Origin: a virus
DNA length: 26,266 bases
Strand: one strand, 5' to 3'
IMG/VR virus record: IMGVR_UViG_3300025512_000027
Location: 1 to 26,266 of that record
Numbering within the stretch: position 1 is the first letter of the stretch; the number at the start of each line of letters is the position of its first letter. The position numbers and the translations under genes are program-made. Shown here piece by piece: positions 1-8,339 of the stretch. The notes beneath the pieces are model-generated. The model saw only the letters and a program-made list of their open reading frames with translations. It was not told the DNA's origin and did not search any database.

Positions 1-3000
1 GCGGTAATTCCCGCCGCGAAAACAGTCTTTGAACTTTGTTTTGGTTCCTGCCGTTCCGACCCGGGTGAACACGCCTTCGCTTCCGCCTCGTATCATGTCA
101 TCTTCCACCGATGCTCCAGTCATCCTCATTCCGGCCATGAAGCGGTTATTGCTCGCCATCAGACCACCTTGGGTAATCCTGACAACATCTGCAGCAGATT
201 GAACCCCGGTCCAAACATACCGCAAGCCGGCATCCTCGTAGGCCCTGATAAGTTCTTCTGATTCGTTGACGTATGTCGAATACCCGTTGAATACTTGTTT
301 CAGCTTCATGTTGTTGACCTGTGCGGCATTGATGCCTTCTTCTCTTAGTATTACATCTATTTTATCCATTTGTTGCGTTGCAGTCAACTTCTGCAGCTCC
401 ACCATGCGAGCGGGGGCATGTTGCCAGCCAAGCCTTATTTTTTTGAACAACAGTTCTTCCGCTGCCGTCGGGGTCTTGGTGAGCTCGCCCAGCCCGACCC
501 GCTCCAGTGTCTGTGCCATGTTTCTGGCGTCTACCTGTGTGCTAACGCCAGAACTTTGAACGCGCACCCTGAAGAATCCGCGCCAGCCACTATATTGCTT
601 TGTCTGCCCATCGATGTACATCTCAAATGAGCTTGTTGAATCTCGCAACACAATGCTACGAAGCGGGACAGATGCGTTTGTCTTGTTTCCAGCAGAAAAT
701 AGCTTCCGCGTGTCGTCCGCCGCTTCAAAAAATATTTCTTCGATAGTCCCCGTCGGTTTCAACCGGTTCCAGGTCGCAGACCAAGTCTCATATGTCAGTT
801 TGCCGGTAATTTCATAGTAGTCTGTACCGTCGATGTTCATGCGCCTGGCGGTTAGATTCATACCTTCAAGGAGCGGCCCATCGCTCCGCACAGATATTCC
901 GATGCGGCCCTCCGGCACCACAGCCAGATCCGAGAATATGTCCGTTGCGTTCGCTGTCGCTTTTTCTTTTGCCGAGTTTGCCGGCGCAGCTTTCCTTGCT
1001 GCTCTGGCCGCCGCCAGGCGGTCACGCACCTGGGCGCTTATCCCCGGCGCTTTTACCGGATCAGATATGCTGGTGATGAGCTGGCCTTTGTTCATGTTCA
1101 GATAATACGGTATCTGCTTCTGCTTCGCCAGCTGCTTGAGCTCGGCAATGCTCATCTTGCTGAGCATCTCGGGAGTGTGCAACACGCCCGCCAGCGGCTG
1201 CTTCATATGTGCCGCTGTTTCATCCGCCCAAGCGAACACCTGTTTCTTGCCGGTTTTTACTGTCAAAAGGTCGCAAAAGAATTCGCGGTATGCTTCACGC
1301 AGGCCCATTTTTCTGTCTACGATCTGGTCAAGGAGCGCCTCTGCAGCTTGTCCTTTGCCGTGTATCCCTTCGGCGTAGCCTCTGAATATCTCGCGATACG
1401 ACACATCCGGTATGGATTCTACGCGCTTAATATATGTCAATGTATCCTGTAGGTTGAGGTCAATGTCACCCTTGGCAAAACGTTTAAATATCGTGTTGTA
1501 GATCGGCTCCGTCTCGCCGTATACGGCATTCGGGTGATATGCATAGCTCATTTTTTTAGAGCCTGCCTGGGTGATATAGCGGAAGGCCTGGTCTTTGTCC
1601 AAGCCTAACAGCCGGCCTGCATCGTCGATAAGAAATTGGCCGCCATGCGCATCGAAGTTGCCGATCAGCCAATCTGTCACGTGCTCCCGCTGGAACTGCG
1701 CCGCCATCCCCGGAGGTAGCGGGTCTTGCGCATATTGCCACGACTTGAAGTTAATCTGGTCTTTGCCAAGCGGTATGCGCTTCTGCAACGTCCCGAATTT
1801 TCCGCCCACCGTCCCTACTGCCATCGGCATCGCTGTTTCAGGATTGACTATGCCCTGAATTTTGTATCCGGCTTCCTGCACGTAAGCTCTGAACGCCTCC
1901 GGGACACCGGCCTTGGTCTGTGCGGGCTTGAAAAGCCATTCTATGCCGGCAGCGTCTTCATACAAATGCATCTCACCGGTCCCGCCAAGGTTTGTCCGGC
2001 CCTTGTATTTCAGGTTTTGCGGCATCGCAACCGTATTCGGTATTGCCGGGAGCGGCGGTTCCGGTAACTGCGGCTGCCCTGGGCTCCACTCATCGAGCGT
2101 TTCCGGCTCTGATGTTGCGAGATATTGCGGCGGTTCAATTTCTTCATACGCCACGGCGCAACGGCAGCGCGGATGTGCCGGCGGGGTCTGCTTATGTCCT
2201 TCGTAGAGTGTTTTGCCCGGAAAGTCAAAGTCCGCATCCATTTCGAGTTGTACGCCGTCAAGCGGCCCACATGTCTGGCATACCCGCTCATCATCTGCCG
2301 TGCTCCAGACCTTGACCATCTTACCCATCAGATTCTGCTCCTGCGACTGCTTTATCCCTTCGTGAGCACCTTTGTTATAGGCAAACGACATCTCTGTTGT
2401 CGCAATCATGTATGCCCTCTGCCGGTGCTGCCTGGCCGCATAGCGCAGTGCCGCATCTCGTGCTTTCTTCTCGGCTGTCGCCTCCCTCATGCCGGGGTTG
2501 TTTTTAAGCAGGCTTGCTTTCACGTGTTTGTAGTAGTTGACATTCGCCTTGGCCTGGATATGATTTAGCCCGATGGCTGGCCTGATTGCCCGCGAAAGTT
2601 CATCAACCGTGAAGTCGCCGGCGAAGGTCTTGTCGAGCATGGCTGCAATCGCTTCGCGCTGCTCATCCGCTATTGCTGTTGCCCAGTGCGCCCCGCGCCC
2701 GGCTGTCCACTTTCTAACGCCCTCCGCCATCGGGTCAAAGAAATAATCCGGGTGCTGCGCCATGAGGTGAGCGTTTGCTGCTTCCATCGCCTGGTGCCAG
2801 ATGGGTTTTAGGTGCTCGTTTACAAAGTTAGCATAATCAAGCTGCCAGGCTTGCAGTGTTTTTTCATCCAGGAAGCCGTTTTGTATCGCTTCCCGCAGCT
2901 GCTTGTATGTGACGGCCTTCTGTTGATTATTCCAGAGCCGCGTCAGGAAGAATACCGGCTCTGGTTCTGCGGCGTTAAGATAGCTGTTTAGCCTTGTCAA

Positions 3001-3084
3001 TACAGCCCGGGCCTTCCCGCCCTTCGCCTTGCTTACGGCGCGGCGGCGATGCATAAAGTTCAAGTATTTCAGAGCCACCACCAT
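1..3084 (-). CDS. MuF-type minor head protein with kinase-like and further C-terminal domains (partial, runs off the left edge)
   Basis: The frame is open for 1028 codons and has no stop before base 1, so the C-terminus is missing. It starts at an ATG overlapping the portal stop (TGATG), with GGGGAGG 8 nt upstream. Residues ~1-315 are an SPP1 gp7/MuF head-morphogenesis domain ending in the usual cysteine pattern (C269xxC272, then HPRCRC with C307 and C309). A Pro-rich linker (~318-350) leads to a kinase-like region (~355-600): a strand with FKPAQ, the loop NFDAHGGQ (D478, H480) and GLDKDQAF (D496). Residues ~640-675 (MSIAELKQLAKQKQIPYY...) resemble a Rho-N/SAP-like helical domain. After an unassigned region, residues ~955 onward (YVWTGV...GGLMAS...GGSEGVFTRV) vaguely recall the core of ADP-ribosyltransferase folds. 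MuF proteins occupy the portal vertex inside the capsid and can carry C-terminal toxins. The MuF call is firm, the kinase call good, and the ART-like call tentative. Confidence 0.88.
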   Translation of the reverse strand, partial: MVVALKYLNFMHRRRAVSKAKGGKARAVLTRLNSYLNAAEPEPVFFLTRLWNNQQKAVTYKQLREAIQNGFLDEKTLQAWQLDYANFVNEHLKPIWHQAMEAANAHLMAQHPDYFFDPMAEGVRKWTAGRGAHWATAIADEQREAIAAMLDKTFAGDFTVDELSRAIRPAIGLNHIQAKANVNYYKHVKASLLKNNPGMREATAEKKARDAALRYAARQHRQRAYMIATTEMSFAYNKGAHEGIKQSQEQNLMGKMVKVWSTADDERVCQTCGPLDGVQLEMDADFDFPGKTLYEGHKQTPPAHPRCRCAVAYEEIEPPQYLATSEPETLDEWSPGQPQLPEPPLPAIPNTVAMPQNLKYKGRTNLGGTGEMHLYEDAAGIEWLFKPAQTKAGVPEAFRAYVQEAGYKIQGIVNPETAMPMAVGTVGGKFGTLQKRIPLGKDQINFKSWQYAQDPLPPGMAAQFQREHVTDWLIGNFDAHGGQFLIDDAGRLLGLDKDQAFRYITQAGSKKMSYAYHPNAVYGETEPIYNTIFKRFAKGDIDLNLQDTLTYIKRVESIPDVSYREIFRGYAEGIHGKGQAAEALLDQIVDRKMGLREAYREFFCDLLTVKTGKKQVFAWADETAAHMKQPLAGVLHTPEMLSKMSIAELKQLAKQKQIPYYLNMNKGQLITSISDPVKAPGISAQVRDRLAAARAARKAAPANSAKEKATANATDIFSDLAVVPEGRIGISVRSDGPLLEGMNLTARRMNIDGTDYYEITGKLTYETWSATWNRLKPTGTIEEIFFEAADDTRKLFSAGNKTNASVPLRSIVLRDSTSSFEMYIDGQTKQYSGWRGFFRVRVQSSGVSTQVDARNMAQTLERVGLGELTKTPTAAEELLFKKIRLGWQHAPARMVELQKLTATQQMDKIDVILREEGINAAQVNNMKLKQVFNGYSTYVNESEELIRAYEDAGLRYVWTGVQSAADVVRITQGGLMASNNRFMAGMRMTGASVEDDMIRGGSEGVFTRVGTAGTKTKFKDCFRGGNYR

Positions 3085-4418
3085 CAGTCCAACCTCCCCA
3101 GCCGCGCCATTGCCTTTTTGACTTCTTCCTCGTCTTCGTCTTTTGCCGCTGGGGGTTTGGGCTGTGCCTCACCGGCGTCAATTCGCTTCGGCAATCCGGC
3201 AGCCGCCCTTACGAAGTCCTCTATCCCTTCGTCGGGTATCAGGATGCCTGCACCGGTTACCTCCTTGAGATATACCGCCAACGCCTCCAGGTTGGCGCCT
3301 TCAACGTCACCGTGTTCCAGCGTCGGGTAACCGGTAATGCCATTGAAATATTCAGCATTCAGATTGATAAGCGCTGGTATCGCTTTGTTGTTGAACGCTT
3401 CACAGATAATGTCAAGATAAACGGCGATGGCCATGCTGAACAGCTTCGTTTTGTCGCTTGACAATGCAAAGCTGCCGACCTTCTGGTGGCCGAGCAGGAC
3501 AAAGTCCGCCAACACCGTCATCGCTATGCGCGTATCGTATCGCTCGATGATGGCGCATGTGTCGAACTGCCGGCGGCCTCCGGTGCTTAACAGCTCAAGT
3601 TTCCAGCCCGAGGGCATGGTTAGTCCCTCGAGGCTGTCGCGCCGGATACTCTGCACAATCATGTTTGCTGCTGCTCTGACTGCAGCCATGTCTGGGTTAT
3701 CCTCATCCCAAAGGTCTAGACCTTCCGGTGCTGTCAATACCGGAAAGCCTGCGAGGTCTCGTTCAACACCTATACCCTCAATCTCCTGGATACGGCGCTT
3801 AAAATACCAAGAGCGATAAGCCGACCGCAGTATACTTCTGCCCTCAGGGCTACCTTTCCGACTCTTCGTTCTAAACAGTAGCAGCTTGTCTATTGGTATT
3901 GTTATAATCTCATACCCAGGCGGGGGCATCTGTGCCATGCCAATCAGATTGTCATTGTCATCGTATATCCACTCCCAAAGCGTCTCTTGCGCCCGGATCG
4001 GTAGTTTGCGCCAGCCTATCAGCCCGTCATCATGTTTGCTGTTTAGTCTTTCGTCCGCGCTGCTACCTCCGCGCCGCTTGTAAACGATTTCAAGGGCACT
4101 CCACCCGAATACCAAATACGATAAAATTTCAGATACGGTATCCGTCCACGTGTCGCTCATATCATCCATGCAGCTTTGAACGAACTCTGCCGCCTCTTGA
4201 TCTTTTGCGGTGGCGCCGCCTGGCTGGACTGTCCACGGCGCCTGCCGGATAAGCATTTCGGTTGCATAAAGAATCGCACCGATCACATCATCGTTTTCGC
4301 TCATCTCTTTGTATACTGCCATTCCCCGCCGGCCGTGAAGCTCTTTTAGGAATTCTTCATATATCTGTCCGCCCCAGCGGTTTTGGCCTGTGCGGCCAAG
4401 CTCGTTTAATCTATCCAT
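3084..4418 (-). CDS. Phage portal protein (DUF935/Mu gp29-like)
   Basis: This 444-residue protein would form the dodecameric ring at one capsid vertex through which DNA is pumped in and ejected. I chose the ATG at 4418 (MDRLNELGRTGQ) because GAGGTG lies 8 nt upstream; an in-frame ATG at 4481 has no such site. Features seen that fit the DUF935 portal family are the N-terminal helical segment, a WTVQPGG strand turn, FGWSALEIVYK, the RKGSPEGRSILRSAYRSW segment typical of portal stems, and a strongly charged C-terminal tail (KDEDEEEVKKAM). It lies between the large terminase and the MuF head protein, the usual order, and its stop overlaps the MuF start by one base. Family membership is from recognisable motifs rather than alignment. 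Confidence 0.87.
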   Translation of the reverse strand: MDRLNELGRTGQNRWGGQIYEEFLKELHGRRGMAVYKEMSENDDVIGAILYATEMLIRQAPWTVQPGGATAKDQEAAEFVQSCMDDMSDTWTDTVSEILSYLVFGWSALEIVYKRRGGSSADERLNSKHDDGLIGWRKLPIRAQETLWEWIYDDNDNLIGMAQMPPPGYEIITIPIDKLLLFRTKSRKGSPEGRSILRSAYRSWYFKRRIQEIEGIGVERDLAGFPVLTAPEGLDLWDEDNPDMAAVRAAANMIVQSIRRDSLEGLTMPSGWKLELLSTGGRRQFDTCAIIERYDTRIAMTVLADFVLLGHQKVGSFALSSDKTKLFSMAIAVYLDIICEAFNNKAIPALINLNAEYFNGITGYPTLEHGDVEGANLEALAVYLKEVTGAGILIPDEGIEDFVRAAAGLPKRIDAGEAQPKPPAAKDEDEEEVKKAMARLGRLD

Positions 4419-4508
4419 TATTTTCTCACCTCGTTTTCCGGCTTGTCCTGGATATACAACCATTCTATATTTAATCCTCACCCTTCCGCACCATATCGGC
4501 GTAGACGG

Positions 4509-4550
4509 TAATAGGGTACCAGTAATAGGGTACCAGTAATAGGGTACCAG
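4509..4550. repeat. Three perfect tandem copies of a 14-bp unit containing GGTACC
   Basis: The unit TAATAGGGTACCAG is repeated three times head to tail at 4509-4522, 4523-4536 and 4537-4550 with no mismatch. It lies in the ~200-bp non-coding gap between terL and the portal gene. Two degenerate copies (GGGTACCAG and GGGTTCCAG) occur in the same orientation inside the replisome-organizer gene at 16751-16780. In both places the repeat block is followed by GGCTT and a row of 11-bp repeats. Confidence 0.95.
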
Positions 4551-4553
4551 CGT

Positions 4554-4613
4554 GGCTTCTTCTATGCTTCTTCTGTGCTTGTACTGTGCATGTCTGGTGC
4601 TTGCCTAGTGCTT
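4554..4613. repeat. Five 11-bp direct repeats (iteron-like) beside terL, candidate replication origin
   Basis: After a half unit (GGCTT, 4554-4558) come five consecutive 11-mers: CTTCTATGCTT, CTTCTGTGCTT, GTACTGTGCAT, GTCTGGTGCTT and GCCTAGTGCTT (4559-4613). They end four bases before the terL stop codon. The 11-bp period equals about one helical turn, as expected for an array of protein-binding iterons. The same arrangement with closely related units occurs at 16791-16839 inside the replisome-organizer gene. The repeats are read directly from the sequence. Origin function is inferred from phages such as SPP1, which has one origin inside its initiator gene and a second elsewhere with the same box types. 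A packaging-recognition role is the main alternative, given the adjacent terminase genes. Confidence 0.7.
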
Positions 4614-4617
4614 TAAG

Positions 4618-6132
4618 TTATTTCTTCCAGTAACTACTCTTTGCAAGGCTAAGACCGCTGTCTTTTGGAGGGCCCACAGTAGCTGGTTTATCCATTAAAT
4701 ACAGGATTCCTTGCACCAAGGCATCAACACAATCCTTGTATGTCCCCTTCGGGAATATTAAAAGGTCGTTAATCAGGTCGTGTACCCATGGGTGTGTCGC
4801 CGGGTCTGGGAGCCAGATGTTCCCCGCTTCAAAGTATGGGGTGACGCTGATTGCTCTCTCTTCCTTACTCCCCTTCGGGTTAAACTCTACCATCCCCGGG
4901 ATTTCTTTTTTTAACAGATCAACAATGGCCGGTCCGTTCGCCTTGTTTTCGACTACCTTCGCTCGTGCTTTTGGCCATTTGCCGGACATGGTTCGGACGG
5001 CTGCCACGCTCTCCGTAAAGGTCATTTTGTCGTTCACGAGGTCGTGAATGTAGATGTTGCTCCCGCTTCTCCCCATAACAAAGCCGGCCACTTTGGCGCT
5101 ACCTTCACTCTTGGTAAATGCCATATCCCAAGATTGTATCAAGCTTGCTTGGTGCGGAGCCGATGCTGGCTTATAGAAGTTGCCCAGCCATTCTCTCTGG
5201 AATATAACGCCTCCAGTCGGTGCCGGTGTCTGCTGAAACTGCCCAGCATATTGCGCACTGCCCATGCTTTTTTTTAATTCGTTAAGAATTGATCTATCGA
5301 ATCGATCAGGATTAAGGATATCGCCTTCATCCCGGATGATCTCCTTGCCGCTGACCGGAAAGCGGATAATGGTTCGCTGTTCCGCCTCCGCTGGTAGGCA
5401 TAAGTGCGTATAGCCGAGTTTTTCAGTCAGAATATAGCCGGTCAGGTCGTTCTCATGAAGCCTCTGCATGATGATTATAATCGCGCCCTTCTTTGGGTCG
5501 TTGAGCCTGGTTTGCAACGTGCTCCTAAAGAAGTTTATAGACGCTTGTCGCTCCGTCTCGCTGTTAGCCATAAGTGGATTCTGTGGATCGTCAACGATGA
5601 TCACATCGCCACCCTCACCAGTCAAGCTTCCTCCTGTACTTGTGCTGTACATCATGCCGTGCAAGTCGTTTTTAAACTCGTTCTGCCGATCCACGTCATC
5701 TTTAATCGTGAACCGGTCACCCCAGTTTGATTGATACCACTGACTTTTAATAATATCCCTACAAAGGATATTATGTTTACGACTCAGGTTGTCGCTATAG
5801 GACACCTTAACAAACCTCTTCCCCGGCCTTTTTATCCACGCCCATGCTGGGTAGCAGACGGTTGCCTGTATTGACTTCATGTGGCGAGGCGGGATGTTAA
5901 TTATAAGTCTCGATATTTCGCCGTTTTCTACCGCTTGAAGATACTCGCTGATTAAAGCGATGTGCCAGTTTTCTACATACATCGTGCCTGGTTCGATTAC
6001 CATCCACGCTTGTTTGATGAACTCCGAAAGGTTACGCTCCGCCTTTTCTTTTTGCAGCGCATCCTGCAGAGCCTCAATATCAAACGTCTGGTTCTGTATG
6101 TAGTTTTGCCAGTAGCTGTTCAAGCTCTGCAA
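4618..6132 (-). CDS. terL: Terminase large subunit (packaging ATPase and nuclease)
   Basis: This 504-residue TerL cuts concatemeric phage DNA and powers its translocation through the portal. Visible motifs in order are a Walker A variant PPRHMKS (81-87), Walker B VIIVDD (177-182), a coupling motif MQRLHENDLTG (222-232), and an RNase H-like nuclease domain with SWDMAF (D336), VVENKANG (~393-400) and YKDCVDALVQ (D467, D470) as probable metal ligands. The length is normal for the family. The start is uncertain: the longest form begins at TTG 6132, where GAGGAG is almost adjacent, while a second TTG three codons on (6123) has better spacing from the same GAGGAG. The gene overlaps the end of terS by about 50 bp, so translation is probably coupled. 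Confidence 0.93.
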   Translation of the reverse strand: MQSLNSYWQNYIQNQTFDIEALQDALQKEKAERNLSEFIKQAWMVIEPGTMYVENWHIALISEYLQAVENGEISRLIINIPPRHMKSIQATVCYPAWAWIKRPGKRFVKVSYSDNLSRKHNILCRDIIKSQWYQSNWGDRFTIKDDVDRQNEFKNDLHGMMYSTSTGGSLTGEGGDVIIVDDPQNPLMANSETERQASINFFRSTLQTRLNDPKKGAIIIIMQRLHENDLTGYILTEKLGYTHLCLPAEAEQRTIIRFPVSGKEIIRDEGDILNPDRFDRSILNELKKSMGSAQYAGQFQQTPAPTGGVIFQREWLGNFYKPASAPHQASLIQSWDMAFTKSEGSAKVAGFVMGRSGSNIYIHDLVNDKMTFTESVAAVRTMSGKWPKARAKVVENKANGPAIVDLLKKEIPGMVEFNPKGSKEERAISVTPYFEAGNIWLPDPATHPWVHDLINDLLIFPKGTYKDCVDALVQGILYLMDKPATVGPPKDSGLSLAKSSYWKK

Positions 6133-6676
6133 TCTCCTCGTCAGACAGGCAGGAAAGATTCAGGTCTCCTGGGCTTTTTTGATTCAGTTTAATTTCGCCC
6201 TGATGGGTTACTTTTGCCTCCCCGCTTATCTGTTTGTTCTCAGTGGATTCTCCACGGCTCAAGCGTTCTATCTTTACTCCGACATCAACCAGGCGCACAA
6301 TGTCGGACGCAGTGATATCATCCTCTGGCATGGTAAGCAACCTCTTTGTGGCTTTCCTGATCATCTGGGCGGCAAGAAGAGCATGGTTTTTTCGCATATC
6401 GATTATATCTTCTTCGCTTTTCTCTCTGATTTTGGTAGCTAAGTATGCATCATATGCCGCCGCCCTGCTCACCCAGTCATGCGTGGAGCTTAACCTTCGC
6501 AAGTAGTCATACGAGAATTCTATTTCTTTAGTCAGCTTTAAAAGGTTTCGCGTCCGGATCGGCTTTTCCGCCGTGTTCATTTCAAGGTATGCACAGAACA
6601 TTTGATATTGTCGTGGCGTTTCGCTTGGCTTTCTGTCCCAAGGGTTCTCTTGTACATGTTTTTTGCGGTTCCCCAT
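6080..6676 (-). CDS. terS: Terminase small subunit
   Basis: A 198-residue protein directly upstream of and overlapping terL. Small terminases bind the packaging site on phage DNA and hand it to TerL. The N-terminal half (~20-75) contains a helical segment compatible with a DNA-binding HTH (PIRTRNLLKLTKEIEFSYDY, then WVSRAAAYDAY, a phrase common in Bacillota TerS). The middle is helical and charged, and the C-terminus (LSDEEIAELEQLLAKL) is acidic, as often seen where TerS contacts TerL. GGAGG lies 9 nt before the ATG. Assignment rests on position, size and the N-terminal phrase; sequence conservation in this family is low. Confidence 0.82.
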   Translation of the reverse strand: MGNRKKHVQENPWDRKPSETPRQYQMFCAYLEMNTAEKPIRTRNLLKLTKEIEFSYDYLRRLSSTHDWVSRAAAYDAYLATKIREKSEEDIIDMRKNHALLAAQMIRKATKRLLTMPEDDITASDIVRLVDVGVKIERLSRGESTENKQISGEAKVTHQGEIKLNQKSPGDLNLSCLSDEEIAELEQLLAKLHTEPDV

Positions 6677-6692
6677 GCTTTCTGCCCTCCTC

Positions 6693-8264
6693 TCATATGC
6701 TGTATCCCCGCTCAGGAGTTATGCCGTTTAGTTTATCGTTCTCGGCTTTAAGCTGTATGTACTGTAGTTCTTGGCCGTTCCTCTGGCACGTCACACCGAT
6801 GTTTCCCGTAAACCGGACATATCGGTTGATGATTACGTCGCAGTACCTAGGGTCAAGTTCAACTATATTGCATCGCCTGCCAGTCATCTCGGCACCGATA
6901 AGAGTGCTTCCACTTCCTCCGAAGAAGTCAATCACAAGATCTCCCGGCTTGCTGCTGTTGTCTATCGCCCTGATTGCCAGCTCGACAGGCTTCTGCGTCG
7001 GGTGTTCTGTGCCGGTCTCTTTGGCCACCTCCCAGACGGTGCTTCTCTTGCTCTCTGAGTAGAGGCAGACGCTCTTACCGCCAGGCAGGCGTATATAGCG
7101 CATTTTCTTGCCCTTCGGCGGCTTGTCATTGAGGAAAACTTTTCCTCCCGCCCCATCTGTCAGAACAACGCCGCCGGTGAGGACGGTTGCGATCTGGTCG
7201 GCTCCCCGGAGTACTACCTTCCATGTGGTTCTCTGCGACCGGTCTCCGTAGAAGTGCGCGCTCTGTCCGGCCTTTTCTGTGTAGAAGCACGGCTCGTGCG
7301 CCCAATGGTAGTCTGCGTGTCCAAGTACCGGCGCGTTCTTTACCCAGACGATGTATTGCTTCTCTATCAGCCCCGTAGCTGTCATCGCGTCCTCAAAGTC
7401 CCGCCTGGTGCTGGATGCGTGCCAAATATAAAAGGCGGCGTCCGGGTCGCTGAACTCCACATAATTCTTGAACGCAGGAATGAGAAGCCCTGCCATCAGG
7501 TCGTCATGTGTGAGGTCATCGTTCTTTATCTCCTCGAACTTGCCGCTCTGGGTCTTGTAACTCACGCCGTATGGCGGGTCGGTGTTCACTATCTGCGCCT
7601 TTTCGCCGTTCATCAACTTGGCAATAGTCGCTCTGTCTGTCGCGCTGCCACATATCAGTCTGTGGCTGCCGAGGCTCCAAATGTCCCCCGGCTTGCTCAT
7701 CGGGATGTTCTGTGGCGCAGGTACTGCGTCTGCTTTGTCATCCACGGTGTCGTCTGCTCCATCTAATGCCGCGATGATTGCCGCCAAGTCTTCCTCGGTG
7801 TAACCTGTCAGCTCGACCGGCACCTCTCCGGTGTCCATTTCGTTAATTAAATCAACTAACATCGCCGTATCCATCGTCGCAAGCTCCGCAAGTCTGTTAT
7901 CCGCTATAAGATCTGCCCACTCCTCGGCGGCGCTTGCGTATTCTTGGTAATCAACTGGCAGGTAATTACTCCCGATGCTGATTGCGGCTAAGCGCCGGCC
8001 ATGTCCTTTGACTATGAAGCCGCTCCTTTTTGATATGGTAACCGCTGCTCGCCAGCCGTTGGCTCGGATGATGTTGCCCAATAACCGCACCTGCTCCGTA
8101 CTGTGCTGATTTGGGTTCTTCGGGTTCGGGATTGCCTTCTCCACTAGTACAATCTCGTCATGAACACAAAACACCGGAATGCCGTCTGGTGTGAGGTCTC
8201 TCGGTGTGGCTTCAGTGGCGTAGTCAATCTCTGTGAAGGTGTTTTTTGGCTTTCTTTTGCCCAT
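6693..8264 (-). CDS. ParB-like nuclease domain fused to a DNA N4/N6 amino-methyltransferase
   Basis: The protein transfers a methyl group from SAM to an adenine N6 or cytosine N4 in DNA. I start it at ATG 8264 (MGKRKPKN), which has GGAGG 8 nt upstream; an ATG five codons earlier (8279) overlaps that ribosome site. Numbered from 8264, a ParB/sulfiredoxin-like domain occupies ~30-125 with the box GHGRR (87-91). The catalytic motif DPPY is at 229-232, and the SAM-binding motif DFFGGSGST follows near 446-454, giving the DPPY-before-FxGxG order of beta-class enzymes. The segment EHPTQKPVEL before it is typical. It is the first gene of the late operon, just ahead of terS, with no restriction enzyme nearby, so it is an orphan methyltransferase that may mark DNA before packaging. 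Target base and site cannot be read from the sequence. Confidence 0.92.
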   Translation of the reverse strand: MGKRKPKNTFTEIDYATEATPRDLTPDGIPVFCVHDEIVLVEKAIPNPKNPNQHSTEQVRLLGNIIRANGWRAAVTISKRSGFIVKGHGRRLAAISIGSNYLPVDYQEYASAAEEWADLIADNRLAELATMDTAMLVDLINEMDTGEVPVELTGYTEEDLAAIIAALDGADDTVDDKADAVPAPQNIPMSKPGDIWSLGSHRLICGSATDRATIAKLMNGEKAQIVNTDPPYGVSYKTQSGKFEEIKNDDLTHDDLMAGLLIPAFKNYVEFSDPDAAFYIWHASSTRRDFEDAMTATGLIEKQYIVWVKNAPVLGHADYHWAHEPCFYTEKAGQSAHFYGDRSQRTTWKVVLRGADQIATVLTGGVVLTDGAGGKVFLNDKPPKGKKMRYIRLPGGKSVCLYSESKRSTVWEVAKETGTEHPTQKPVELAIRAIDNSSKPGDLVIDFFGGSGSTLIGAEMTGRRCNIVELDPRYCDVIINRYVRFTGNIGVTCQRNGQELQYIQLKAENDKLNGITPERGYSI

Positions 8265-8339
8265 CTCACATTCCTCCATGCTATAATTTTACAATATTGC
8301 TTATGCCTTGTAAGTGCCCATTTTGTGTCCTTGCCAAGC
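8265..8339 (-). promoter_or_regulatory. Gap between the late regulator and the late operon; candidate late promoter/operator with an inverted repeat
   Basis: This ~75-bp AT-rich gap is the only clear non-coding space in an otherwise tightly packed minus-strand run between 8264 and 13.7 kb. It contains an inverted repeat, TTACAA at 8289-8294 and TTGTAA at 8308-8313 (13-nt spacer), and a -10-like TAAAAT on the minus strand (8286-8291) but no good -35. A weak promoter needing an activator would fit the ArpU/RinA-like regulator encoded just upstream. This is inference; no transcription start can be proven from sequence. Confidence 0.4.
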
